From: Aeromonas lusitana
GTDB lineage: Bacteria; Pseudomonadota; Gammaproteobacteria; Enterobacterales; Aeromonadaceae
Direction: 5' to 3'
Length of the DNA stretch: 64,000 nucleotides
Assembly: GCF_002812985.1 (NCBI RefSeq)
Contig: NZ_PGCP01000018.1
Coordinates: 1-64,000, forward strand
A program made the translations under genes and the position numbers. The notes under the pieces were generated by a model, which had not been told where the DNA came from, ran no database searches, and saw only the letters and a program-made list of their open reading frames with translations. Position 1 is the stretch's first letter, and the number at the start of each line of letters is the position of its first letter. Shown piece by piece: positions 49,201-57,068 of the stretch.

Positions 49201-49727
49201 ACCACGTCCCCGTTGAGATCCACCAGGAAGATGTCGCTGTAGTTGGACTTGCGCACCATGTCGGCATAGCCGCGGTGGAAACGCTGATGGACCCGGCCAT
49301 ACATCTCATCCGCCAGGATCAGGGCGCTGATGGAGGGCTCTATGTCCACCTTGCTGTCGGGTTGTTGCAGCTTGTCCCAGGAGCCCGGCACATAGCGGGC
49401 CTGGGCGCGGGCGCGGGCCTCCTGCGGTGTGGTGCCGAGCTTTTCGAAGGCGCCGGTGAAGCCGTAGAAGCGACCGATACTGTTGCCGGCGAAATCCTGC
49501 TGGGAGAAGTTGATGATCTGCTCTTTGAGGTTGCCGAAGTAATCTTCCAGCTGGTTTTTCTTGATGTTGCGTGCCGACACCAGGTGATTGGAGGTCTGGG
49601 TGGTGAGATCTTTGCCGTGGCTATAGAGGAAAAACAGGGTGACGACCAGGAAGGGCACCATGGCCAACATGAAAAAAGCCAGCATCAGCTGCGGTCTGAG
49701 CCCACGAGGCTTGAAGGTCCATTTCAT
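46290..49727 (-). CDS. hybrid sensor histidine kinase (dCACHE-HAMP-HisKA-HATPase-REC)
   Basis: A 1145-residue inner-membrane signalling protein. TM1 (LMLAFFMLAMVPFLVVTLFFLY) is followed by a ~290-residue periplasmic dCACHE-type sensor, TM2 (LVILLGAGSLLLLILFSRWL), HAMP, a coiled coil (QELQQQVKLTHKQN), HisKA with phosphorylated His in HELRTPIHGIKG (~482), HATPase (N, G1 and G2 boxes GNAIKYT, DTGIGIP, GAGLGLS), and a REC domain with phospho-acceptor Asp in LILLDVMMP (~784). The last ~280 residues hold a PAS-like segment and a helical tail. There is no Hpt, so output must pass to another protein. No partner regulator lies beside it. Confidence 0.93.
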   Translation of the reverse strand: MKWTFKPRGLRPQLMLAFFMLAMVPFLVVTLFFLYSHGKDLTTQTSNHLVSARNIKKNQLEDYFGNLKEQIINFSQQDFAGNSIGRFYGFTGAFEKLGTTPQEARARAQARYVPGSWDKLQQPDSKVDIEPSISALILADEMYGRVHQRFHRGYADMVRKSNYSDIFLVDLNGDVVYSVTKHANFASNLLSGPYQSSGLGNTFAKIKRRLDGGQKPQQIFEFTDFGRNELTGQVVAYLAAPVMQYDYVRGVVIFELLPDKLNQIMAEREGLGETGETILIGPDKRMRANAWLAPEFSVENSFSPNFRPLQTPLVIKALSGEQGVGPFLSYHDDEVLAAYTQVKVFDTEWAFIAEISTSEAYAPIRQLETLVILLGAGSLLLLILFSRWLSHSITAPLRSLTAAAEQVADGALDHPITIPRTDDDIDRLAQAFRHMQRSVKDKIELIERQTQELQQQVKLTHKQNLSLQQADKLKDELLANTSHELRTPIHGIKGMAESMLASQQDLTEGQQKQLGLIIKSADGLARLVDDLLDYHQMRYGQLEIHPQPVSSKGVIRLVLDLCQHLVQAKPLTLVDISPAELPPVLADEQRLEQVLYNLVGNAIKYTPQGKVVLSAQVEGQFLRIKVTDTGIGIPREHLEHIFEPLVQMNPELGKQGAGLGLSITRQLVHLMGGELSVESEPSVGSTFAFTLPLASGKAGSLTLDSRQMEHQLVRQQPLILPDWESDDLPVPPADAPLILVVDDEPINLHILRHLLQPCGYRILPSSDGHDALAKLAQEPVSLILLDVMMPTLSGFDVCRRLREQHPKDQLPVLLLTALNQPKDIEEGFNAGANDYLVKPFCKEELFARVRALLEASAGRASLVENRLLKQEIEHRLRLQGQLHQDQERLLALLGEGADPMVFIDEQGTVLFASRVLARLLGQEPEAMEGLPLDEWLATPLASQWPDLKARQEQPLEFLVAGQKDELNARALPISLGGQNAFALTLSTESRQDDNRVMALENALKSLSRQAIIEDGQLLGELSRLGGEFRSLADNLIRQQDDEPLRQALVDTMRLTLDAWQQSTGKGKIVLAEKSKLWRVYMDRSSPQTRTLDKYLSLDTLPKAPRWKTVVASAEYVLKQCPLNELQQQSLHQSTQLLRQLANRKG

Positions 49728-49910
49728 CGTGTGATTTTCAATTGAGAATCCAGTTACTAAGCAAGGTGAGTTTCTGACTAAAGACTAATTATTTCAATGA
49801 CTTTATCTTGGATTCGCCTGCCAGATCACAAGGAATGGAGGGAATTTCGAGCAAGGCGTTTAAAGCCTGAGCAAACAGTCGGGAAAAGCGTGGAAAGTCA
49901 CAAAAAAGGG

Positions 49911-49938
49911 TTGTGCCCAAGCTCGGGGTACGTATAAT
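49911..49938 (+). promoter_or_regulatory. tRNA operon promoter
   Basis: TTGTGC, 16-base spacer, perfect TATAAT, followed by a GC-rich discriminator (GCGCCTCG), the pattern of stringently controlled stable-RNA promoters, 38 bases before tRNA-Gly. Confidence 0.85.
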
Positions 49939-49975
49939 GCGCCTCGTTGTCAGGTAACTGGCACACGGCAATAAA

Positions 49976-50051
<76 letters not shown>

Positions 50052-50108
50052 ATCTTTCATGGCACCAACCATGAACATCACTCTCAAGGCTCATTGCCTT
50101 GTCAGCAT

Positions 50109-50182
50109 GGCGCGTTAGCAAAGCGGTTATGCAGCGGATTGCAAATCCGTTTAGTCCGGTTCGACTCCGGAACGTGCCTCCA
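50109..50182 (+). tRNA. tRNA-Cys (anticodon GCA)
   Basis: A 74-base tRNA: GGCGCGT/ACGTGCC acceptor, anticodon stem GCGGA/TCCGT with loop TTGCAAA (GCA), T-arm GGTTCGACTCC, and encoded CCA. It is 57 bases after tRNA-Gly in the same transcript. No third tRNA (Leu in the E. coli gly-cys-leu operon) follows. Confidence 0.97.
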
Positions 50183-50237
50183 TCTTCTTGTTTCTTTCCA
50201 TTTCCATCTCGTTATGCCACGTAGTTGCCATACGGCA

Positions 50238-50525
50238 TCATTGCGGCGTGATCAGCTGATCGCACCCTTGCAGGCGCCACTCCTTGTGCAGATAGCGATC
50301 CAGATCGGTCAATGCCTGGCCCCTGAACTGGTACTGCATTTCGGTCGAATGTTCGGCCAGCTGCGCCATCTTCTGTTTCAGCTGACCGCATTGCCACAGA
50401 CCGACGGTGGGCGCCCCCTGATAGGCGAGTTCGATGGCATCCCCCTGATTGAGTCGCCACTCCTGCCATTGTGACCAGCCAAGCAGGCCCAATACGCTCA
50501 GGATTGCCACTTCTGCCAGCTTCAT
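50238..50525 (-). CDS. small periplasmic or membrane-anchored protein, unknown
   Basis: A 95-residue protein with N-terminal hydrophobic signal/anchor (AEVAILSVLGLLGW) and two Cys (LWQCGQL, LQGCDQL) that could form a disulphide. The rest is helical and charged. No known family was recognised. The start ATG 50523-50525 has AAGGGGATGAGACG upstream. Confidence 0.65.
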   Translation of the reverse strand: MKLAEVAILSVLGLLGWSQWQEWRLNQGDAIELAYQGAPTVGLWQCGQLKQKMAQLAEHSTEMQYQFRGQALTDLDRYLHKEWRLQGCDQLITPQ

Positions 50526-50741
50526 CGTCTCATCCCCTTGCCAATGTGTGCCTACCCGTTAACTCTGACCCAGCCTCCGCCTTTTGCCACATTTGTTGTT
50601 TTTTGGTTAATTAATGTAACCCGTTTTCACTTTCTGGTTTTAATGGCATTTTTTTATAAAAAAATGGCCTCATTGATGTAGTAATCCTACAATTTGTGGA
50701 GTAATCTTTGTTCAGTGGTCTTACCAGTGAGGTGCCGTATC

Positions 50742-50942
50742 ATGTTTCATCCCTTCTCTCTGACTCAGATAATCCTTCGTCGCACCTTCGTGCTGCTGGT
50801 GGGCGTGCTCGCCTTCCCTGTGATGCTGTTTCGCAGCGACCGCGCGCGTTTCTACAGCTACCTGCACCGCATCTGGAACAAGACCAGCACCAAGCCGGTG
50901 TGGTTGAAGATGAGCGAACGAGGTGAGCGGATCTTCTACTGA
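50742..50942 (+). CDS. small membrane protein, last host gene before the prophage
   Basis: A 66-residue protein with one hydrophobic segment ([15 protein letters not shown]) and a basic C-terminal half ([24 protein letters not shown]). ATG 50742 follows GAGGTGCCGTATC. I do not recognise the family. It ends 41 bases before the prophage-derived sequence becomes recognisable, and the half-hairpin just after its stop suggests that its terminator was cut by the rearrangement. Confidence 0.6.
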   Translation: MFHPFSLTQIILRRTFVLLVGVLAFPVMLFRSDRARFYSYLHRIWNKTSTKPVWLKMSERGERIFY

Positions 50943-50982
50943 TCCCGCTCCTTGCATAAAAAAGACAGCCCAGACCTTCTTG

Positions 50983-53073
50983 GGCGTCACCCTGACCGGA
51001 AACCCCATTGTCTTGTCGAACGGGGCCGAGCTGCACTTTTGCTCCACTAGCTCCAACAGCGCCCAGTCCCGCTCGGGCAACGTCTACATCGATGAGTATT
51101 TCTGGATCCCCAACTTCGAGAAGCTCTCGGACGTGGCCAGCGCTATGGCGACCCAAAGCCGCTGGCGCAAGACCTACTTCTCGACCCCATCGAGCAAGGT
51201 CCATGAGGCTTACCGGTTCTGGACTGGGGATCGCTGGAAGGGGCAGCGGCCGAGCCGGGTGGCTATCGACTTTCCTGGGGAAGATGACCTGCGCGATGGC
51301 GGCCGCATCTGCCCGGATCGGCAGTGGCGCTACGTCATCACCATTGAGGACGCCATACGTCTTGGCTGCAACCTCATCGACATCGAGGAGCTCAAAGATG
51401 AGTACCCGGAGGAGGTGTTCGATCGCCTCTACATGTGCCGGTTTATCGATGACGCGCTGTCGGTGTTCAAGTTCCAGGATATGGAGCGGGCAGGGGTGGA
51501 CCCGACCCGGTGGGAGGACTACAAGCCCGGGCGCCCCGACCCGTTCGGGCGGCGGGAAGTGTGGATGGGCTACGACCCGAGCCGCACCCGCGACAACGCC
51601 ACCCTGGTGGTGGTTGCCCCGCCCACGGTCGCCGGTGAGCGCTTCCGGGTGTTGGAGAAGCACTACTGGCGCGGGCTCAACTTTCAGTTCCAGGCACAGG
51701 AGATCACCCGCATCGCCAACAAGTTCAGGGTCACCTATCTCGGTGTCGATGTCTCCGGCATCGGCGCCGGGGTGTTTGACCTCTTGAAGCCCACCTTCAA
51801 AGGGGTATGTCACCCCATCAACTACAGCATCGAGAGCAAGTCACGGCTGGTCCTCAAGATGATCGACGTGGTGGAGGCGAACCGCATCGAGTGGGACAGC
51901 TCGGACAGGGACATCCCGCTCGCTTTCCTCGCTATCAAACGCAGCACCACCGGCGGCGGCCAGATGACGTTTCGGGCCGCCCGGGACAATGTGACCGGAC
52001 ACGCCGACGTGTTCTTTGCCATCGCCCACGCCGTGGCCAACGAGCCGCTCGATACCCACCGCAAACGCAAATCCCAATCGGCCCAGGTGGCCACCCCATC
52101 CAGCCGCGGCGCCGTGGCGTTCAGCATGCCGGAGGCCATCGACCCCACGGCCTGGATGACCGACTACACCGGGGTGTTCTACAACCCCTATGGCGAGTAT
52201 TACCAGCCGCCTATCGACCGTAAGGGGCTGGCCAAGGTGGCCCGGGCGAATGCCCATCACGGGGCCATCCTAATGGCGCGCCGCAATATGGTCGCCGGCC
52301 GTTTCACCCATCAGCGCGCCACCATCACGGCGTTCGTGCACAACTACCTGCAGTTTGGGGATGCTGGCCTGCTTAAAATTCGCAACGGCTTTGGCCAAGT
52401 GGTGGGGTTGCACCCACTCTCCAGCGTCTATCTGCGCCGGCGCGAGGACGGCTGTTTTGTCTACCTGCAGCAGCAGGGTAAGCCGAACCCGACTTACCGG
52501 CCGGAGGATGTAATTTGGTTGGCCCAATACGACCAGGAGCAACAGGTCTACGGCATGCCCGATTACCTGGGTGGCCTACAGTCGGCCCTGCTCAACCAGG
52601 ATGCTACCCTGTTTCGGCGCAAATACTTCCTCAACGGCGCCCACATGGGCTTCATCTTCTATGCCACCGACCCGAACATGGACGACGACACCGAGGACGA
52701 GATGAAGGAGATGATCGCCAACTCCAAGGGGGTGGGGAACTTTCGCTCGATGTTTGTGAACATCCCCGATGGCGAGCCGGACGGCATCAAGCTCATTCCG
52801 GTGGGGGACATTGCGACCAAGGACGAGTTCGCGGCCATCAAGGGGATCACCGCCCAGGACGTACTTACTTCTCACCGCTTTCCGGCAGCGCTGGCCGGTA
52901 TCATCCCGACCAATGGTGGGGGCGGGCTCGGGGATCCCGAGAAGTACGATGCCACCTATGCCAGGGACGAGGTGCTGCCGCTCTGCGAACTGGTGCAGGA
53001 CGCCATCAACAGCTCGGGACTCCCTCGCTCCCTCTGGGTCGAGTTTCGGGAAACCATCGGAGTGACTGTATAA
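50983..53073 (+). pseudogene. 5'-truncated terminase large subunit (gpP) joined in frame to portal protein (gpQ)
   Basis: The first ~360 codons are the C-terminal part of a P2-type terminase: [32 protein letters not shown] (ATPase core end), then the nuclease half ([45 protein letters not shown]). The Walker A region and N-terminal ~200 residues are missing. Without any stop codon it runs into a complete portal protein from about 52110 ([74 protein letters not shown]). In P2 these are separate adjacent genes in the same direction. The ORF can be extended left to a GTG at 50923 in host sequence, which is not a credible start. Confidence 0.85.
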
Positions 53074-53135
53074 AAAAACAGGGACGATTGGCGTATAATA
53101 TTCCATTCTGAAAACGGTATGGCAGGGGGATAAAT

Positions 53136-53387
53136 ATGCGGGTTTATTGCAAAGAGTGTGGCGTTCGGGGTCGTATCACCAAGACCAACCACCTGAGCGA
53201 TGCTGTGGCCGATCTCTACTGCCAATGCACCGATGCCGAATGTGGCCATACTTGGGTGGCGGCACTTTCATTTACCTACACCCTGAGTCCCTCGGCTAGA
53301 ACGGTCAATCAAATGGCACTGGCCTTAGTTAGGGGGTTGACCCCGGAGGGGAAGCAGATGGTACTGGAAGGATTGGAGATGCAATAA
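53136..53387 (+). CDS. ogr: Ogr/Delta-type zinc-finger late-gene activator
   Basis: An 83-residue transcription factor. The zinc ligands are visible as CKECG (residues 5-8) and CQCTDAECGHTW, with the ~20-residue spacing of P2 Ogr and P4 Delta; the following AALSFTYTLSPSARTVN also fits. Such proteins turn on P2-type late promoters through RNA polymerase alpha. Here the late genes it would serve are absent except Q, unless it acts on a helper phage, as P4 Delta does. ATG 53136 has GGGGGATAAAT before it. Confidence 0.88.
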   Translation: MRVYCKECGVRGRITKTNHLSDAVADLYCQCTDAECGHTWVAALSFTYTLSPSARTVNQMALALVRGLTPEGKQMVLEGLEMQ

Positions 53388-53730
53388 CGCCCCCAATTAT
53401 TCTTCCTCTCTTCGAATATGGTGTGATATCCAGGTGCTGTTCGGCTTCGGCTTATCCTTCGTCGTCCCTTCTGTTTTGCGGGCCTTCGTCAAAAAATCAA
53501 TCAAAACTCAACGTAATAAATAATTTCCCTCTCACTAAGCTGGTTCGCGTCTGATACCCTATTCATCCATTATACAGTTCAAACTGGTTGATATGGTGTA
53601 TTTAAATGTAGTTTTGTTACTTAATGTATTGGAAGCTATATTGAAAAAATACGAAGTAAATTTGATATTTTAAATTTAAAGTTTTTAGATGAAAACTGTT
53701 AGGTGTCTAAAACATAAGTGAGGACAATAA
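53388..53730. other. 343-base AT-rich leader of the TIR gene
   Basis: GC content falls sharply from about 53500 onward. The region must hold the promoter of the TIR-like gene (several TATTTT/TTGATA-like boxes near 53640-53680). No gene, hairpin or clear cos-like sequence was recognised. Confidence 0.5.
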
Positions 53731-55170
53731 ATGAAACCGAGATTGTTTATAGGTTCGTCAGTTGAAGGATTAGGGGTAGCTTACGCCATACAACAGAATT
53801 TGATGCATGATGTAGAAGCAACTGTCTGGGATCAAGGAGTTTTTGGCCTTTCTCAAACGTCTATAGACTCGCTAGAACAAACGTTGGCAGCTTCAGACTT
53901 CGGGGTTTTTGTCTTTAGTCCTGATGATATTACACTGATGCGGAATGAAAAAAATAAAACCGTACGAGATAATGTACTTTTTGAGTTTGGTTTATTTGTT
54001 GGCAAGCTAGGGAGAGAGAGGGTTTTTTTTATAATTCCTGATGGAAGTGATACTCATGTTCCGACAGATCTTCTAGGTGTAACGCCTGGAAAATATGATC
54101 CAAAGAGACAGGATAATAGTCTTCAAGCGGCAACAGGGGCCGCATGCAATCAGATAAGAATAGTTGTTAATAAAATTGGTTTTTTAAATGCCCCTAAGGT
54201 AGACAATGAGTCCGCTGAAGACAATGCTTTATCTATTGAAAAAAATCTTGAGTGGATGCATGATTTAATAGATAAAAAATTTGATGAAGCAAGAGTTAAA
54301 CTAGCCAAATTGACTGAAGGTTTGGATGGAGCAGAGTTGTTAAGAAATGAAATGTGGTTAAGCTTTATAGATCTCAAGCAAAACGACTACAACGGTATAC
54401 AGCCATTAATTGAGAAAATAAAAGATCATGCTGAAAACATAGAAATTCAAGTGCTAGGTCTCGAAATGTTAATGTGGGAGAAATATGAAGATAAGGCGTT
54501 GAGTTTAATCCATGAACTTTATGGTGAACACCCACAAGACATAAAAATTTTAATTATTAAATCTGAATGCTTGAGCAGTATAGGAGAAGAGAGTCAAGCA
54601 ATTGACACATTAATATCTAAAAGCGATGACCCAGATGTTGGTCTCAAGCTGTCTGAGTTATACTCGTCGTCAGGCGACAGTGAAAACGCATTGAAGTCAA
54701 TTGCTAAAGCATATCGCGAAAGCCAGAATAACAAAGAAATAATGTTCAGATACTCAAAGTTGCTAATTGATGCTGACAAAAACAAAGAGGCTTTATATTT
54801 ATTAAATCGTCTGGCGAATGATTGTCCAGATGTTCCTGGGTATTATGGTTATTTAAGCAATGCATGTTTAAAGTTGGGTTTGTACGATAAGGCAATGGTT
54901 GCTTGCAGGAAAGCATTTGAGTTATCAAATGGAAAAGAACCTTGGATTATAAATAATATAGGGAATATGCTAAACAACAAAGGGTTTTATGCTGACGCCG
55001 TTGAATGGTTAGAGAAAGGAAGTAAATTAGATAGCTCATCAGAGTATGCGCACGATCGTCTTGCAAGCGCAATTAAGAATCGCTTTGGTGAGAATGAGAA
55101 GTTCACTAATGTATGCAAAGAAGGTCGAATATTATTGAGGACTGCATATCAGCCTGAAAATTTGGACTAA
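53731..55170 (+). CDS. TIR-like/TPR protein, probable anti-phage defence effector
   Basis: A 479-residue AT-rich cargo gene. Residues 1-125 are the TIR-like nucleotide-binding domain seen in Cap12/PycTIR-type effectors: RLFIGSSVEGL, ATVWDQGVFGLSQTSIDSLE, FGVFVFSPDDITLM, and RDNVLFEFGLFVGKLGRERVFF, where Glu-85 sits at the catalytic NADase position. Residues ~165-460 are TPR helices (for example ALKSIAKAYRESQNNKEIMFRYSKLL and MVACRKAFELSNGKEPWIINNIGNML), a likely sensor or oligomer part. No partner gene (cyclase, NLR, SIR2) lies beside it, so it may work alone. A position between Q/ogr and A matches the defence hot spot of P2-like prophages. Confidence 0.85.
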   Translation: MKPRLFIGSSVEGLGVAYAIQQNLMHDVEATVWDQGVFGLSQTSIDSLEQTLAASDFGVFVFSPDDITLMRNEKNKTVRDNVLFEFGLFVGKLGRERVFFIIPDGSDTHVPTDLLGVTPGKYDPKRQDNSLQAATGAACNQIRIVVNKIGFLNAPKVDNESAEDNALSIEKNLEWMHDLIDKKFDEARVKLAKLTEGLDGAELLRNEMWLSFIDLKQNDYNGIQPLIEKIKDHAENIEIQVLGLEMLMWEKYEDKALSLIHELYGEHPQDIKILIIKSECLSSIGEESQAIDTLISKSDDPDVGLKLSELYSSSGDSENALKSIAKAYRESQNNKEIMFRYSKLLIDADKNKEALYLLNRLANDCPDVPGYYGYLSNACLKLGLYDKAMVACRKAFELSNGKEPWIINNIGNMLNNKGFYADAVEWLEKGSKLDSSSEYAHDRLASAIKNRFGENEKFTNVCKEGRILLRTAYQPENLD

Positions 55171-55539
55171 CTGAACGCTATCCAGATAGATCGTCAACAA
55201 ATAGCGTTTCCAATCCAAACTGTGGTTGTCAGCCATTATTTGGTGCTATCCAGAGAATGCGGGTACTGACGGGCTTTTGATGATGCCTCTATGTTTGATG
55301 GCCACCGGGGGTTAGGGTGGTCATCTGCTAAGTACACCGTATTGTGTGACTGTTGGCTCTGAGTTGGATACATCAGCGGCCATGGCCAGCAGATCCTGCA
55401 GCAGGTTTGGGTAAAACGGATCTTATTTATACGAATCTTTAAATTATATAATTTGTATTATTAGTAACTGTCAATGAAGATAGTTGCAACATTGCTTTAT
55501 GTCATCTGATTAAGGTCTATGACGACTGGCTAGCTATTT
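55171..55539. other. 369-base convergent gap with a terminator-like hairpin
   Basis: AACGCTAT ... ATAGCGTTT (about 55175-55209) can pair with a long loop and may end the TIR transcript. The rest is AT-rich from 55430. No gene was found; the minus-strand effector gene ends at 55540. Confidence 0.45.
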
Positions 55540-56802
55540 TTACAGAGAGAATCTTTCATTTGAAATGGAAATCGTTTTTATCCCATTCACAACAGCATTT
55601 ATCCATGATTGAGTGTCGGCTGGTATCCAGACTGCTTGTGAAGGTATCTGCTCATTCCATGTTAGTATCTGTTTGTTCTTTGAAGCCCATTTTTTCATTT
55701 TTGCCTCAAATTGCTGACAATAATACGGAGCCTCACAGAAAATTCCTGCCCAGGGATCAATAACCCAGCAGCCATTGTAATCTGACATTTTTATATGGTC
55801 AGTTGCACCTAGTGGTGGTTTCCCAGATAAAGCAAAGGCATGAGATCCCTTGTTATCTACACAGTACTGTGTGGCATAACCACCTGATTTATTAACTATT
55901 TGTGCCGCAGCTCCGGACATTTCGCCACAGTTTCCAACTCCTTTTTCCATACTGGTGGTAAAATCGTAAAAACCATTACTACTGGCACTGAAGTAGATGT
56001 TTTTCTGTGTTTCACAAACTAATGTGGCGGTATCATTCTGGCGTAATATATCCGTTGCATCACTTTTTTTTACTTTGTTTCCAGATTTTTTTCCTAAGTC
56101 TGAAAATCTATCTCTAACTGCTTTATATGCACGCAATGATAAAAGTAAATTATCATGTTCTATTTTTTCAAATATTGGTAGTTGGTATTCATCTCCCGAA
56201 GATTGTGAGAGGTTATATGGTTCTGGTTGGCTATGTTGAGCAAAAAAATCATTGAGATCAAAACCCAGTTGCTGAAAAAAATCCGGGGAAGATACGACAG
56301 GTGTTTCTTGGCTTTTTTGAGCAAAATAATCATTGAGATCAAAACCCAATTGCTGAAATAAATCTGGAGAGGATATGGCAGGTGTTTCTTGATGGTTTTG
56401 AGCAAAAAAGTCATTGAGGTTAAAATCTTCATGCTGGAAGAAATCTGGAGTAAAAATAAAGGGTTCACTGTTGGTATTCATCGTAGTGTGATTTTCAGAT
56501 GATATTTTATCGGTAAAATAATCAGGTATGTCACTCTGTTGCTGAGTTGGGAACGTAGAGTTGTCTAACAACTCACTAAACTTGCGTTTATTTTGGTTGC
56601 TATGAGCTGTGTCTTCATTTGTTGTTAAGTTATCATCCCCACCTGGTGGTCCGTTAACCCAGACTCCCTGGCATTGCCTGATCAACTCAGAACTACCTGC
56701 GTCATTCAGGTTCGCATATGATATCGGCTCTCCAGTAAGCTGCTCGTCGTCTCGCCAATGCCCTCGTGATTTCATCAGTTTTATAAATTTTTGACGTTCC
56801 AT
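55540..56802 (-). CDS. repeat-containing protein with Cys-His-Asp triad, candidate effector or toxin
   Basis: A 420-residue AT-rich gene. No signal peptide or membrane helix. Residues 1-115 are polar and probably disordered. Residues 118-189 contain three 27-residue repeats of the form SPDFFQQLGFDLNDFFAQ plus spacer. From ~205 a globular domain follows with GVGNCGEMSGAAA (Cys-292), KGSHAFAL (His-321) and WVIDPWAG (Asp-349), the order and spacing of papain-fold, transglutaminase-like proteases and bacterial effector deamidases. I know no named homologue. Cytosolic location, disordered N-terminus and repeats would suit a secreted effector, but a phage-encoded defence or toxin role is equally possible. 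Confidence 0.75.
   Translation of the reverse strand: MERQKFIKLMKSRGHWRDDEQLTGEPISYANLNDAGSSELIRQCQGVWVNGPPGGDDNLTTNEDTAHSNQNKRKFSELLDNSTFPTQQQSDIPDYFTDKISSENHTTMNTNSEPFIFTPDFFQHEDFNLNDFFAQNHQETPAISSPDLFQQLGFDLNDYFAQKSQETPVVSSPDFFQQLGFDLNDFFAQHSQPEPYNLSQSSGDEYQLPIFEKIEHDNLLLSLRAYKAVRDRFSDLGKKSGNKVKKSDATDILRQNDTATLVCETQKNIYFSASSNGFYDFTTSMEKGVGNCGEMSGAAAQIVNKSGGYATQYCVDNKGSHAFALSGKPPLGATDHIKMSDYNGCWVIDPWAGIFCEAPYYCQQFEAKMKKWASKNKQILTWNEQIPSQAVWIPADTQSWINAVVNGIKTISISNERFSL
56236..56451 (-). repeat. three tandem 27-codon repeats inside the effector candidate
   Basis: Residues 119, 146 and 173 (Pro) begin three units with a conserved PDxFQxxxFxLNDxFAQ core. The DNA copies differ at many positions, so this is an old, protein-level repeat rather than a recent slippage product. 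Confidence 0.9.
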
Positions 56803-57068
56803 CTTGCTAAGAACCTTTTTGTGGTTTTGATCATCACTTTGCTTAAAGTAAGTAATGATTCCATGAGTAGCTTTCTATGAATTACGCACCAGACCTACCA
56901 GTTGAAGAGTCCAACAATACGGATTTGTTACTACTGCATGAGTAGGAAGGGCCGCGATAACAGAGCAATTGACACTGCTGTACTTGGTCTTATCAATAAG
57001 CATAGCTGCTCCAGCATTGGTTGCTTGTCCGGCAATGCCATGAATAGGGTGCGCAGGTTCTATTCATT

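Noticed and set aside
47421..49745. Very long plus-strand ORF opposite the sensor kinase.
   Set aside because: Shadow frame of the GC-rich kinase gene; no ribosome site and shadow-type composition.
50943..50985. Half hairpin considered as the phage attachment core.
   Set aside because: The phage side here is the middle of the terminase gene, not the end of the P2 map, so this is a deletion joint rather than attR.
50982..53073. Fused terminase-portal ORF as an active gene product starting at GTG 50923.
   Set aside because: That GTG lies inside the host gene, and the terminase N-terminus with the ATP-binding loop is missing.
53136..53387. Zinc-finger gene considered as a DksA/TraR-type protein.
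   Set aside because: Cys spacing and the position beside portal Q fit Ogr/Delta better.
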